64,000 bases of DNA from Polytrichum commune (taxonomy: Eukaryota > Streptophyta > Polytrichopsida > Polytrichales > Polytrichaceae): assembly GCA_950295325.1 (NCBI GenBank), contig OX485805.1, forward strand, positions 16,725,501-16,789,500, in the 5' to 3' direction. Positions within the stretch are counted from its first letter, which is position 1; each line of letters opens with the position of its first letter. A program made the position numbers and the translations under genes. The notes below the pieces were generated by a model. The model saw only the letters and a list, made by a program, of their open reading frames with translations, was not told the origin of the DNA and did no database searches. Shown here one piece after another: positions 47,106 through 59,444 of this stretch.

Positions 47106-50100
47106 TCGAAACCAAATGAAGGTTCTATCATCCATCCACCGTCTCTCTATTCATCCCTCTTCCTTCCTTAGAATGTCCAACCAACCACAATTCTATCATC
47201 ATCCGTCCACTTGTTCTCATCCAGTTTCATAGTTGTTTTGGGGGTCACACTACGAGGGAAAGGGTGAGGGAAGGAGTTTATCCCATGCATGCCCACACTA
47301 GGGCCAATTTTTGGTCCTTGACAACATGAAGAATCCCTTTTGATAAAGAAAGTTCATATCTTCCTTGAAATTTACTACTACCAGTAAATTTTTTTTGTCC
47401 TACTCACAATTTACCCTAGATGCAATAACATGTAGTTTTTTGCCCATCCACTTCACTACATACAAACACATAAAAACTCCTATCAAGATGGAAACTCTCT
47501 CATTGTTTTGGGCTAGTCACTAGTCCTAGTGTGGGCATGGTATTAAGGTAGACAAACCATCTCCAATAACCACCTCAATCAGATATACACAAAGTCCCCT
47601 AAAGTTGTGAAGTTCCACATATGTAGCCATCATTCTATAATTTGGAAAGTTGTAAATAGGTCGTGACCAAGTGAGAGTGGAGTCATAAGCCGTTGAGGAC
47701 TTCGACACGATGGGAAAAAAAATAAAGTTTAAAGAGCACAAACTTGGGTTCCTTGAAAAAGGTAATGACTACACTCAAGTTTGTGTCTACTAGTTATCAT
47801 AAACAAGTCAACAACCTTTGTTATGAATATGGATTGGGAGAGAATCCTACCTTTGGAAAAAACATCGTAATTTAATACTTCAACATTGACCCATAAAAGC
47901 ATGGGGGTTTTAGCTTGAATCAAAGATGTACTATAAGGTATGGATTAGAAACTTAATTTTGGGTTGACATGCAAGAGAAATTTTTAGGGAGTTGATTTTA
48001 AATCACATTTGTGCAGTTGGATATATGGATCTTTATCCTTAGTCTCCACCAAATCGTTTTACAAACATTTTACTTTAGAAAATAAGAAAAATCACAAAAT
48101 GTATCAAAACCACTTGATCATGGATATGATTGGCTGAACGTATGAGCTGCATCATTTGGTGGGAACAACCAAAAATATTCATGTCATTGACATTGTCACT
48201 TTCCCAAAATAGCCAATCTTGTTGTAACAAAGAAAAAATTGAAGGATTCCAACCACTTCAAGGTCCATATCTTAGAGTCATTGATATAAAATATCAATCC
48301 GTTATCTCTAGACAACGCAAAGTTTTATTATGTCAAGCTACAAGAAAAGAAAAACAAGAAAAGAGAAAAAAACACCAAGAAAGATATATATCTTTGAAAC
48401 AATGCTCGCGACCACTTTTGGGGGACTTCTTGGGCATTCAAGGGTCAACTATGGTGTTTTAGTCCACATAAACGGTTTCTAGGCACATGAAAACCCCACT
48501 CCAAGTATCACACCGGCACCACACTAATGTGAAATTGCTTAAGTTACCGGAAACGGGTTCTTGTCTATCTACCTACATTAAAAGCAAACATCACTCCACC
48601 CGTTAATGAACGGAGCATCTTTGATCCGGGCGATTTGATTGGACGATGACGGACTTAGTTTACATCCATCCCCGGTTTCTCATCCGTGCGTCATGTTCTT
48701 GGGGGGGGGGACGAGAATTGAGGCCCTCACTGCATCCCAGCTGCTAGTTTTTGTGTGGTGGCCATTCCTCGTGGCCATGTTATACGCTTGGGGCCACAAG
48801 TTAGTATAGTTTACTCTCGCTTATTGCCTTTCCGTTTTGGTTGGCTATCGGGGGTCCACCAAAGTTGTCAGGTAAAGGTGGTTAGTTAACCCGGAACAAT
48901 GGTTTCCCTCATAAAAACCAAGTGGAATCCATGTGAGTCGAGAACTATAAGATATAACATAGTGTGCTTGTGTCATTGGGGGTGGGGGGGGGGGGGCTAT
49001 TTGAGGCTTTAGTTGGGCTTGCAAGTTGGCGGGTAGAAGGGCCCCCTCGCGTTTGTTTGTTAAACTCGAAGAAAGGAGGAAAACATGTGCACATTATTGA
49101 GCCCCGAGTGGGTGGGAGGGGGTGTGTGTCATGTGGGTTTTGGACCCTTCTTCTTGAATCTGGGCAATTGATGAAAGCCGATGACAATTAAGAGATGGCA
49201 CTTTATTGTGACTCGGAGTGACATAGTTGTCACTTGGATGGATAGACCGCAAATGAGCATTGTTTTTGGATTCTATGTGGGTGGTGTTGGCTGGCTCACC
49301 CGGGTTGGTTGTATTTTGGGTTGCCTTTGCAATTGAGTTTCTCATTTTGTGACAAATTTGCTATAAAACAAAAAAAAATACTATTAAGAGATGGTTTGAT
49401 TTCAATCCACCTCGCGTTATTGGATCGTTCATGTGTCCTAAATCCCACGTAAAACAAATTGATTTATGTGCTCCTATTGTTGAGAAACGAAGACATGTTT
49501 GCTCAAACACTGCCGTTGTTTGTTATGGTGTCACTCCTATGTTGGCTGACAATATGTAACTTAGGGAGCGGAGAACAAGAAACAAATAATATTGACAAAA
49601 CATGTGAAATCTCCTCTCTACTTGATAAAAAAAAACTTGCTAGGTGGTCAACTACCTCCTGTACTTTGGCGTTGCCATGTCGGCCTTATGTTTAAAAAAA
49701 AACTCAAAAAAAAGATGATTACTTTAAATTTGGATAGTGATACCATTTCTAGGTTGTTTACTTGAGTATTGACATGTGCCGGGGGGGTCCCCTATATGTT
49801 CACCTTGAAAAATCATTTTCATAATAATAACAAAATATCATGTTTCATGATTTTACCCTATATGAACTAAAATGAAAGAATTCAAGGGTAGAACAACCAT
49901 TTTTAAAACATTGGGGTCCCAAGTCAAATTAAAGATGTATTATAAAATGTAAATTACTTTGAAGGCTTCCTTTGGAATGAACATATGAAAGGAAAGTTGT
50001 ATAAGGTGAAATTTAAACTACATTTGTACAATTGGAACTAGCAACATTGTTGTTGTTTTTCATCATTTATTTTTGAAACATTGATTGCAAATATAAATTT

Positions 50101-51528
50101 ACTAGCCCCTCGATTAGGTTTCAAAGATGGGTAATACTCATTCCCTTGCAAACCTTGGGTATTTGTTGTCCCTACTCTCTCTCTCTCTCTCTCTCTCTCT
50201 CAAAAACCCCTACACATGTTCAATCTTGTTCACAACTAATTTATATCAAAAACCATAGGAAGAAGAATTTGCTACATATTCAGCTTTGATATCCAAAAAA
50301 ATTAGATGTCTACAATTGACTATAAAACACATTATTGGGACTTTGGGGGGGGGGGCTTCGAATGAGTTTGAGGACAATGTCAGGATCCCTCAAGCAAAAG
50401 ATACAAAATGTGGAAGTTGGTAGATTCAAATCAAATGCATGCTAGAATCTAACTGAGTTAAGGCAAGCACTTAAAGCTTGGCGATCATGACATTAATAAC
50501 ATGCTTTTAGGATATCAAGGATTATGCTCTATATTTTCCTGATATAAAGATGCGGGTCTTTATATCATGTAGAAGCCTTGACCCTCAAGCCAAGGGCTTC
50601 ACTAGTCCAAGATGACTCTAAACTACCGGATGATAGTGGACATGTCCCCAAAACCAAACGGAGTGATTGGCAGTTTGATTCCCGGCCATGAAATCTTCTC
50701 TCCACTTAACAGAAAAACTAGCCACATAGTCAAGGGCCTCCTATGTCCCCCCCCCCCCCCAAATAAAATATAAAATAAAAGAAAGGGCTTCACATTACTT
50801 ATGTGATTGTAATGTTACACATGCTCATTTATGTCATTCTCAATGAACAGGGAGAACCAACTACTACTTATAGATGAAGCGGTTGAAGTTCAAGACTTAA
50901 GGATAACTACCTATCATTTTAGAGAAATCTATAGAATACATCTCAAATTAATAAAGAAAAAAACTATTAGATCATAACATGTAACCAGTTGGACTTGTAA
51001 ACATTATGATCTTGACCGATTATGCACAAAAAAAATCCCCAAATATTGGTCATTCCTCTCAAATACTTCAACATGTCCCCTTTAGTTCTTGTTCACACTT
51101 AAAAAAACAATGTGTAGTAGTCCAAATGGACACCCAGTGATTACTGCTTTGATAGTGATTATCCATGCTAAAAAATCCTCCCAATGTCTAGTTTATTCAC
51201 AACTATAACTATAAGAATAATACGTACTTGTTGAAGTAAAACAAAACAAACCCAACCGGGTGCAAGGACAATGCAATGGACAATTCTTGATCCTTACAAA
51301 GGTTTAAATGAAAGTGACTCAAAATTATATACTAACTTTGAATTCTGCAAGAGGGAACCATAAACGTTCATAAACATATTGATTTACAAAGCCAAGTAAT
51401 TTATGCCAACTAAAACAATATCATTATATATATGTCTTAAAAGACAGTGCAAGTGATATGCAAGTAGACGATATTAAACAACTAATCCTCTAAAATTGTT
51501 TAGAATACAATCAATCCATGCAATCTCA
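47106..51528. other. Gene-poor interval
   Basis: I found no exon with family motifs. 48130-48462 is open for 110 codons but composed of Gln/Lys/Arg-rich low-complexity sequence with no recognisable domain. The interval has long G or C homopolymers (about 48701, 48981, 50345 and 50747), a (CT)n tract at about 50174-50201, and a GC-richer patch at 48600-49340 of unknown origin. Confidence 0.4.
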
Positions 51529-51835
51529 ATAGTTGAATGCATGGAAGTTGGGAGTCTTGGGACTTACCACTTCACATAGCGTCCCATGTTGTAAAGTCCC
51601 AAGTACGGCATGGATGCCTTCATAGCAACACTTTTTGGAGGTGAGGTTGGGACTTGTGTCGAGAGTCAGGTCCAACAAAAAGTTAGACCTAACTCCAAGT
51701 CAACACATGTCCCGGTAGTTTATTTGCATAAATAATCAAGATATGGCACCAAAATGGATGTAAACTACACTTTATTGGTTTGTTGAGGCCCATGTAATAA
51801 CACATGGGGCTTGGGACCCCATGTGAACCAACGCC
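51529..51835 (-). mobile_element. Partial, inverted copy of the 19736-20114 Harbinger MITE
   Basis: In reverse orientation it starts GGGCGTTGGTTCACATGGGG, like the GGGCCGGTTCACATGGGG end of the intron copy. It shares 'caagtccca', 'gacttgtgttgag..t', 'aaaaagtgttg' and 'catgtgggac' type blocks. About 60 bp of the far end is missing or diverged, and no target duplication is seen. Confidence 0.55.
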
Positions 51836-53154
51836 CAATCATTTTGAAAATAATTCCATGAATAAATATATGACGGTTGTATTGGAACAAAACAATCACC
51901 CGGTATAAAGAGTCCTCCAACATTTTGACCTTCCACTTGCATGGCTACCACGAAACCTTGGCGTGAGGACTTCACATGGCAAACGTAAGTAGGGTAAAGA
52001 AAGAGTGCACAACTTTGTGTAAGTGGGGATCACCAGGAGAACCTTCACAAAAGGGCAGCCCGAGTGGTTCATGTTTCACTTCGGGCCTTTGAGAGAACCC
52101 TATTTTATATTCGCAACTTACGCAATGAAATGAAATTGATTTTAGAGTCCGGGAAGCTAAATGCTGACGGATTTGAGAGTACATGAGGATGGTCTCAATT
52201 TAGCTAATTTTCTAGAGTGGCGGAGTGCGGTAGCCTCTGTGCAATAGAGACTGATGTCAGCTTGATGATATGATTGAAAGAAAGACTTGAGGTTTCCTAA
52301 CACTACATTCTCGTATACTAACGGAGACCAATTTCTATCAGGATTATATAGGGGACACTCCAACACAAAGTGTGTCTCAATTTCAGTTGTATTGAAAGAG
52401 AAAAAGTGGCATAGTCTATTATTTCTAGAGATAGGAATAGTCGACCACCGTCCAACTCTGTTGCAATGCTTTGGTTGGGAGAAGGCTTATGATATAGATT
52501 AGGTATAAAAATATTGTTACAATCTTATTATTGACATACATGACTGGAGGGAATTATCACATACAAGCATACCTCTCATTCATTCATGAATCAATATAAA
52601 CTTAGTAGACGCTTGTGGCCATTCAATTGGATCATGGATCGCCCCATTCTATTGCAAACAAGAAGATTGTCATGTCAACTTTCAAAATTAAATCTGAGAT
52701 GTAGATACTACAAGAGGCCAAACTTTAAAAGAATTATGTTATTTTTAATGATGTACATGTTTTTTGAACACAATCTCAAAAATAATGATGAATCTCTCAT
52801 CACAACATATAATAGGTATTTCCACTCCAAAAACGTAGGTGTCCAATTAAGAAGAATGACCACATGAGGCACATGTACAAGTGTCCATGGAGATTTTTGG
52901 GCATAATCAAGTGGGATCCTAGTGTTTCCAAGTCCAACCGGTTCCATGTTGACATCTATCGGATCTTCCTTGTTAAATTAAAGAATATTCTCGAGATTCC
53001 TCTAAATGGATCAGTAATTTTCTTGAAGCCTTGAATTTGAACCGGTTATTTCTCAACCTCAACTGGTTCATTTGTAACTAGCGACCGGTTCTCCCATTCA
53101 TTGACTTCAAGACACTTCAAATGTGTACCAGGAGTAGACTCGCCCATAACATAT
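51836..53154. other. Intergenic, nothing recognised
   Basis: Short open frames on both strands with no family features. No clear repeats. Confidence 0.4.
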
Positions 53155-53931
53155 CACTTAAGAGATTTTGCGCCAAATCTAGAGAAGTATAAGGTGGTGC
53201 AATTTATTTTCCATTCGTAGGAAGATAGGAAATCGGGAAACCTGCAATTTTTTTGGTATTTTTATTCCTTAATTTGAAATTACTATGAATTTTTGAAGCC
53301 CAAAAGTTGGCCTGTGTATATTACCAATGTCTAGATTTTGCCATACTTGCTCATTTTGAGACGATACCTCCTCACTTTAGCACTCAGAAATAGGGACATG
53401 TGTCATGGTACTATCAATTCGGCTTGATCAAAATTTAGTCCTAGAATGATCAAAATTTTGGTCCCCTATAGATGCCCAATGGGGTCCTGATTGGGAATAG
53501 GTGACTCAACTCTATCGTGCGTGCATTTGTGGCAAGTCTCCACTTTGCCACATTACATGTGAGTGTAAGCTTATTTCAGACGTAGCTTTATAGTAGAGGC
53601 ACCTATTCTCAATCATGACCCCATTAGCACTCTAGAGGGTGCCTGGATTTCAACCAAGTTAGGATTGAATTTTGATCAAGCCGGAACCGATTGTCTTGTG
53701 ACACATATCCTGGTTTTAAATGTTAAAGTGAAGAGGAATTAGCAGTTATGATAGACTCTAGACATTGGTAATATGTTAGGACCAACTTTTGGCTTCAAAA
53801 CTCACAATAATTTCAGTTTAAGGAATAAAATTTCTGAAAATTTTACAATCCTCCTTATTTTTATCTTCCTACACGGGAAATTTTTGCACCACCTTATACT
53901 TCTCCAGATATGGCGCAAAATTTCTTAAGTG
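53155..53931. mobile_element. Foldback element with arms of about 365 bp
   Basis: 53155 onward (CACTTAAGAGATTTTGCGCC) is matched by the reverse complement of the right end (CACTTAAGAAATTTTGCGCC). The similarity continues with small indels through 'gagaagtataaggtggtgca', 'attccttaa.ttgaaatta', 'attaccaatgtctaga', 'cggcttgatcaaaatt' and 'atggggtc.tgattg' to a loop near 53520-53610. A transcript could form a long imperfect hairpin. No protein is encoded and no target duplication is clear. Confidence 0.75.
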
Positions 53932-55889
53932 ATTGGTTTGAAAGTCCAACTTGGCCTAATTATAATCTTTATTTTGGAAATTGCATGTGCACGCTGTGGA
54001 TTCGATCTTCAAGGAAGACGGCATCATAAAGTGGTGAGGCACCATTGAAATAACTAATCCGACAAAACATAAATAAGAATAATAAAATAGAGCTGACTTT
54101 TCAATGCTTTATGCAAAGCTTGAACTTCCTCTTTTCAGAGGCCTGATCCTTCAACATCTTCCTCATTGCTTTGCAAGGGTGGGTGGGTGGGTGGGAACCC
54201 TCATAACACTCAGTCTTTTCAAACCAAAACCTTCCTATATAGTATCTTAATGCTAACAATGCATAATGCATAACGTTTGTACCCATGCCTAATTGTATGT
54301 AAACAACATAAACATGCTATGGTATGCCATACTGCTCCTCATAAGTATTTGCATCATACTTAGGGTTTCAGTATTCATATATTGCTCATAAGTACCAATA
54401 ACAAACTGTGGCTGACTATTCCATACCTTGGTAGATTTAATCACCTATCTTCATGCATTGCTCCAACATATAAGTAACCTATCTACCATATATATGGAAT
54501 ACATACAAGGATATATGCATGGTAGTCTTAACCAAAGGAAATGCATAATATGTCATAGTCACAATACATCATTGTATTGAGAGTGTGAAGGGTCTGCCTC
54601 ACCTGTGCCCATGCAACCAACCAACAAATAATTGAGGATTAGTTACGTACACAAGGTAAATAACAGCAGGACCCAATTGTTATCCATGTCGCACACATTA
54701 AACTACATCAAATGCATAATAGTACTTCAAATAGTAACACTCATTGCACAATGTCAAATGGGTGTTCAAACATGTTCCTTAGCCATGAGTGTATCACCAC
54801 AAGTAGAATACTCCGCTTGGTGAATAGCTCTAGTATCCTTTACTTAACATACGTATCTAGTATCCCAGTAACTGTGCACTAAGTTACCGCATCAAGCTCT
54901 TGTGTGAATGGTAAAAAAGAGCCTCTTTTAGGGTTTGAGGGTTTATATTGAAGATCTTACCCGTGGTAAGTTCTGTCAAGCCCTAAGTTTACCATGGGTT
55001 AAAGACGTGTTCCACGTCCTTAACTCTGGTTACTTTGTTCCATTCATCCATACTCATGAAAAATCAATTCACATGGTAATTATATTTGCTTTCCATGTGT
55101 ATATAAGATGTATTTCATGATTCAACGTCTGTCTTTTATTATTATTATTATTATAACAAAAAATAATCATTTGCAAGGTGTATAAAGTGAAGGTTCATGA
55201 GCTTAGAGTGAACACTTGGCTTTAAGAGAGAGAGAGAGAGAGAGAGAGCTTTCATCCAACATATAGATTTTGGAATAGTATGTAGTTTGGAGGTTACTTT
55301 GTTTGGTTAACTGGACAACTGTAGTGATTTTAGAAGACCCCGAATTATTCTAGTAAGGGTCAATTGAGATGAATTGGCAAGAACCTTATAAGGGGGGTCC
55401 AGTTTCCATGTTGGATGGATAAGAGGTATGCTCATATACGATAATCCCCTCTCTCCATGCAATTAAGTTGCCTTCACAAACTTATCGTCATTGTACTCAT
55501 GCAAACTTCCTTGGATCAAAACTAGATCATGATCTTAGACACTTATAGACACTAGTGTGGGGCAATCTAATTGCACTTATGAGTGTAGTCGAAAACAACA
55601 TATTGTATGAAGCTTCATCTTGTTGTCATCATGATCATGTGTATGCACAAAACTTTCATGTGAATGGGGTGAGGCCACAATACCTAGAAATGGGAATGGG
55701 ACCGAGATACTCTTCAATTGTAAATTAAAATTTTGAGGAGAGCATGAGGGGAGCACGAGGTCATTCATTATTTTTCCTTTTTTTCCACCTTCATGTCGTT
55801 GCTTTTGAGCCTCCTCTCCATAGCTCATGGTCGAATAGGCACACTATACTCCTCTTGACTTCAAAATGTTACACCACATGAATGCAATC
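53932..55889. other. Gene-poor interval with G-rich microsatellite
   Basis: No coding sequence recognised. A (GGGT)n run at about 54176-54195 has enough G triplets to form a G-quadruplex. (AG)n lies at 55225-55248 and an ATT run near 55138-55153. Confidence 0.4.
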
Positions 55890-56056
55890 TTAACCCTTAA
55901 AAGAGGTTGCAGGCCAAACTGGCCTACGGTTCTCTGTAATGGATTGCTATTGAACTCAATTCGGATCATTAGAGGTTGGTCCGAACTGCAGATATGTCGG
56001 CACTAACTAGAGGCTAATTGTAGGATTTTCTTCACGATTTTCGGAGCCCTGTATCG

Positions 56057-56353
56057 ATGTCTGAGTCGACAGAAGTGAGGTATTCTGTGTATTCCTACGT
56101 ATTCCTTGGCAACACGGTAGAAGACCGGGTAATGCGGGACAGTCCGGTTGGTGACACTGCGTATTTTGTGGTGGCCGTTGGTGACCTGCTCGGCTGGTCA
56201 GGGTCGTTGGAAGGACACGCTCGTGTGGCGAGGGGAGCCCGAGGGCATTCCCCCGAGATTGCTTCACCTTCCACCTTCTCCACTCCATGTTTAGGGTTCT
56301 CGGAATTTGTTTATCTTTTGTTGAGGGGCATCCGGACTGCATCAAGATGGTGA
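56057..56353 (+). CDS. Hypothetical open frame in the piggyBac-associated block
   Basis: 98 codons from ATG, starting about 160 bp inside the candidate left end. The start MSESTEVRYSVYSYVFLGNT reads like a protein, but no family was recognised. It may be the first exon of a spliced gene continuing into 56287-56963; no splice model was clear. Confidence 0.2.
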   Translation: MSESTEVRYSVYSYVFLGNTVEDRVMRDSPVGDTAYFVVAVGDLLGWSGSLEGHARVARGARGHSPEIASPSTFSTPCLGFSEFVYLLLRGIRTASRW

Positions 56354-56537
56354 TTTGGATGTGTAGAGGTGACTCTTACGATTGTGACAACCACGTCTGG
56401 GGTACTTCATTTTGGTTTGGGGGGGAAATGGATTCCCGGTTTTGGAACATGACGTTTTCGTGGCGGCGGATTGTCCTATACCTTGTTTCAATGTGTGGAG
56501 TTGATCCGTTTCTGAGACTCCAAATTCGTTCCAGAGA

Positions 56538-56963
56538 GTGGGAGGAGTATACATGGAGATTGGCGGCAACTGGAAGAGCGCAGAGCGCGTTTCTTTGGAG
56601 GGGGAATTGGAGAATTGGTTCACAGGGCAGGGGGTTTCAAGTGAAGGCGCATCGCAGGCGGTGCGACTTTTGGACGTGACCGCACTCCTCGCGCAGCCAC
56701 GCCTGAGCCGGTGGAATCGTCGAGGCAATTTCAGCGTCCAAGAACGTCGCAGATATTTGTGGTACAGACACGCCGCCCGAATCCTTGGTTGGTGTGATCG
56801 CACGGGATTCCCCGACATTGTGACCCGCATTCTTCGTGGACACATTTTTCCAACGCAGGGTGGGAGAGATGAAGCGGCTCACGAGGATGTCACGGGGAGG
56901 GTCTCAGCCGGTGCTCGTCCAAGACCGATCGCCATCGACACCGATCATCTCCCCGCAAGTTAG
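56538..56963 (+). CDS. Hypothetical open frame, family unknown
   Basis: Up to 141 codons. The segment QERRRYLWYRHAARILGW then DRTGFPDIVTRILR is basic and aromatic, helix-like and plausibly a real exon. The start codon and exon borders are uncertain. The opposite strand is also open (56342-56845), which weakens the call. No function can be assigned. Confidence 0.25.
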   Translation: MGGVYMEIGGNWKSAERVSLEGELENWFTGQGVSSEGASQAVRLLDVTALLAQPRLSRWNRRGNFSVQERRRYLWYRHAARILGWCDRTGFPDIVTRILRGHIFPTQGGRDEAAHEDVTGRVSAGARPRPIAIDTDHLPAS

Positions 56964-57761
56964 TCGTGTCAGACTTAGATAGCGGCGTGCCGCGGGTTTA
57001 GGGTTTAGTGAGGATCAATGGGTGGTCAGGAGGAATGGCTTGGTGGGTTTCGGCAAGCGTAAACCGACCTTCTGATTGTTGCTGTTGTGCCGGTCAATGA
57101 GTTATTGGAGTTGTTGTGGGGTTTTGTTCAATTGTTCTTGGTGTTGAACCTGTATGCTTTTCACAAATGCCGCTTGTTGTGGAGCGTACAAGTGTGAGGA
57201 TCCAATTTTTTCCATTTCGTTGGTCGCCTGTTTTTTGAAGTGAAGGGTGTTTCGGGAGCATAATCCATCACGGGTTTTTTCTTGGTTGTCTTGGGCGTTG
57301 TCTGTCTGTGTTTGGGTTGCCATGTCTTCTGAAATGTTGGATGTTGCGGACTCCACATGCGAGTGAAAGTGTCGAGGTTTCGTGTCAAGCCTCTTTTCCA
57401 GGAATCTCCTACATAGTGTTCATGTGGTGTGAATTTGTAGGTGCCTTGTGAGTTTCTATCTTTATGTCATTGGTTTATTCTGTATGCGAACGTTTTCCAA
57501 TTACTCGTTTTATGTCTCATACCATGTGGGCATAGTGAGGGAGTGTCTGTGTGCTCACTCACGGTGCATGTGTATGTCACATGGAAATGCATTACAGTTC
57601 TCACCGTGTGTATGTTGGTTCTGCTGGGGGGTTTTGAGCTGGACTTCACACTTGTGAATGAGTGTCGTGCACGATTTGCACTGTCGATGGTCGAACATTT
57701 TAGGCCATTGACATGGCCATGGTGGCCATGAGATTTTCCTAGCGGGAGGAGGCTTGAATCT

Positions 57762-59417
57762 AATGCAGCCCGCGAGCACAGGTGGAGCACCGATGCAGAG
57801 AAGGCCCCGGAAGTGCAAGGTAGTGTGTCTGCAATTTATTGCGCACTTGTGTTGTAGATGTGGGACAGACATTCATAGGAGTGTCATGGTGTTATTCTAT
57901 TTTTATATCGTCCTAGTGCGCGTTTCAATCGAATGTTGTCGTTGGACGCCTTGCAGGGGGTGCTGTATCAGAGCAGGATAGGCCAGGACGAGGGGAAAGA
58001 GAATGTCGATCCGGCTCCGAAGCCAAAGCTTCCTCGGGTGCCCAGGGCGAGGAAGGTAAGCATCGCCCGTCGTTGTGCTCAGACTGTTACGGTGCAGACC
58101 GCTTTAGGCTCCCTAATTGCTCAGGTGCACACACATAAATGTATGTCGTCATTGCGATGTGTTGTTGAGACGCTGTTGATGTTGTTGTGCCCCCGTTGCT
58201 ACAGGAGAACTTGGCGGATGTGGAGGAGGATGTCAACATGGTCCCCTGCACGCAGATTCCTCCTGCAATTGCGAAGGGAGCCTTGAAACGCATCAGGAGG
58301 CCAGGGCAGTGGAGGGCGGCCGCAGATGGGGGGGGGGGGGGACTACGCCGAAGACACCATTGCACCCGACATCGAAGATGGTCGCCATGGCGAAGTGCGG
58401 CTTGGCAGACTTGACGCAGTAGACGCCCATGCCGCAGAGCACCCCGGAAAACGAATTTGGACCTCCACCTCCCGATACGACGCCGACACCCCTACGTGAG
58501 AACTCAGCTGCCTCTGGTGAATTGATTAGTTCATTTTGCTGTAGCGTGGGTATTAGGCCTGAGGTTTATTCTGATTCTTCCTGCATTTCGCAGGTGGACA
58601 GCGGGGTCCTCCCAGGAGACGATCAAGGGAGGAGAAAGGGAAGGTGGTACGCTCCAAGCCCAGGAAGCCGCGTGCATGGATGCCACCCACAATCCTACCT
58701 AACCTGACCGACGGAGTTCGCATGCGGGCTTTGGCGACACAGGTCGCAGAGTATGAGCAACAACTGTTGAACGATGTCACGATCTGTGAGGTGCTGGCGG
58801 ATGTTGGAGAGTACGAGGGCCTGGATGACTTTGTGGCGCCTGAATCACAACATTCCATTGGGAGCATGGACACTTGCAATGTCAACCTCTGGGAATCTGT
58901 GTTCCGGGATGATGTGTGGAGGACCTCAGCCCCTATTTCGAAGCGAACGGGTTTTGGAGCGACACATCCCGGCGGAGCGTTGGAGAGGCCGGTTCTTCTT
59001 GAAGTCGGTATTATGCCGGACCGTTTCCAGGGAACTTATGTGGAGTGGAGTTGCAGGCGGGCTGGGTGGGCCGTGCTAGTCCCCAATAGGTTTCTTACTG
59101 AAGCCTCGTTCCACACGGGAGACACACCTTCTTGGACGCAAGGTGATGTCATCGGAGGGGGTGTGCATGCCGCAACTGGGAAGAGGATGGTGTTGTGCAA
59201 CTTGGGGGGATACAACACGCAGTGCCACCTCAACGAGGAGAGCGTCCGGGTTGCAGATGGTCCGCTGGTGTGTGCTTTCGGGAGCGAAGGGGGCCACGGA
59301 TACGGCTGGTGGAAAAGGCAACATTGCTTCAGCCCCGCTCCTGGTTCTGAACCTATGTATGGCGGGGCAGTCTCAGGAGGGAGTGCAGGCGGGTTGTTGG
59401 GAGCAACTGCAAGTTGA
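57762..59417 (+). CDS. Unassigned spliced gene next to the piggyBac transposase
   Basis: Proposed exons: 57762-57818, 57957-58055, 58205-58495, 58616-59417, about 415 aa, with good donors (gtaagc, gtgaga) and acceptors (ttgctacag, tcctcccag). The N-terminus is basic and Pro-rich (PMQRRPRKCK, KPKLPRVPRARK), possibly a nuclear signal. The middle contains a stretch of 14 G (58328-58341); a run of 13 would be needed to keep the frame that joins exon 4 in phase, so a one-base error or mutation is likely there. The C-terminal part (TILPNLTDGVRMRALATQ, GWAVLVPNRF, GYGWWKRQHCF) belongs to no family I know. Its stop is only 27 bases before the transposase ATG, same strand. It could be an accessory transposon gene, an upstream portion of the transposase transcript, or a captured host gene. 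Confidence 0.4.
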
Positions 59418-59444
59418 ATGGGGAGTGGGGAGGGACCATGATTA

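Noticed and set aside
48130-48462. 110-codon plus-strand frame
   Set aside because: It is Lys/Gln/Arg-rich low-complexity sequence in AT-rich DNA without splice context or homology.
56342-56845. Minus-strand 167-codon frame
   Set aside because: It overlaps plus-strand frames in GC-rich DNA and has no domain or start context. The plus strand is slightly more protein-like, but neither is certain.
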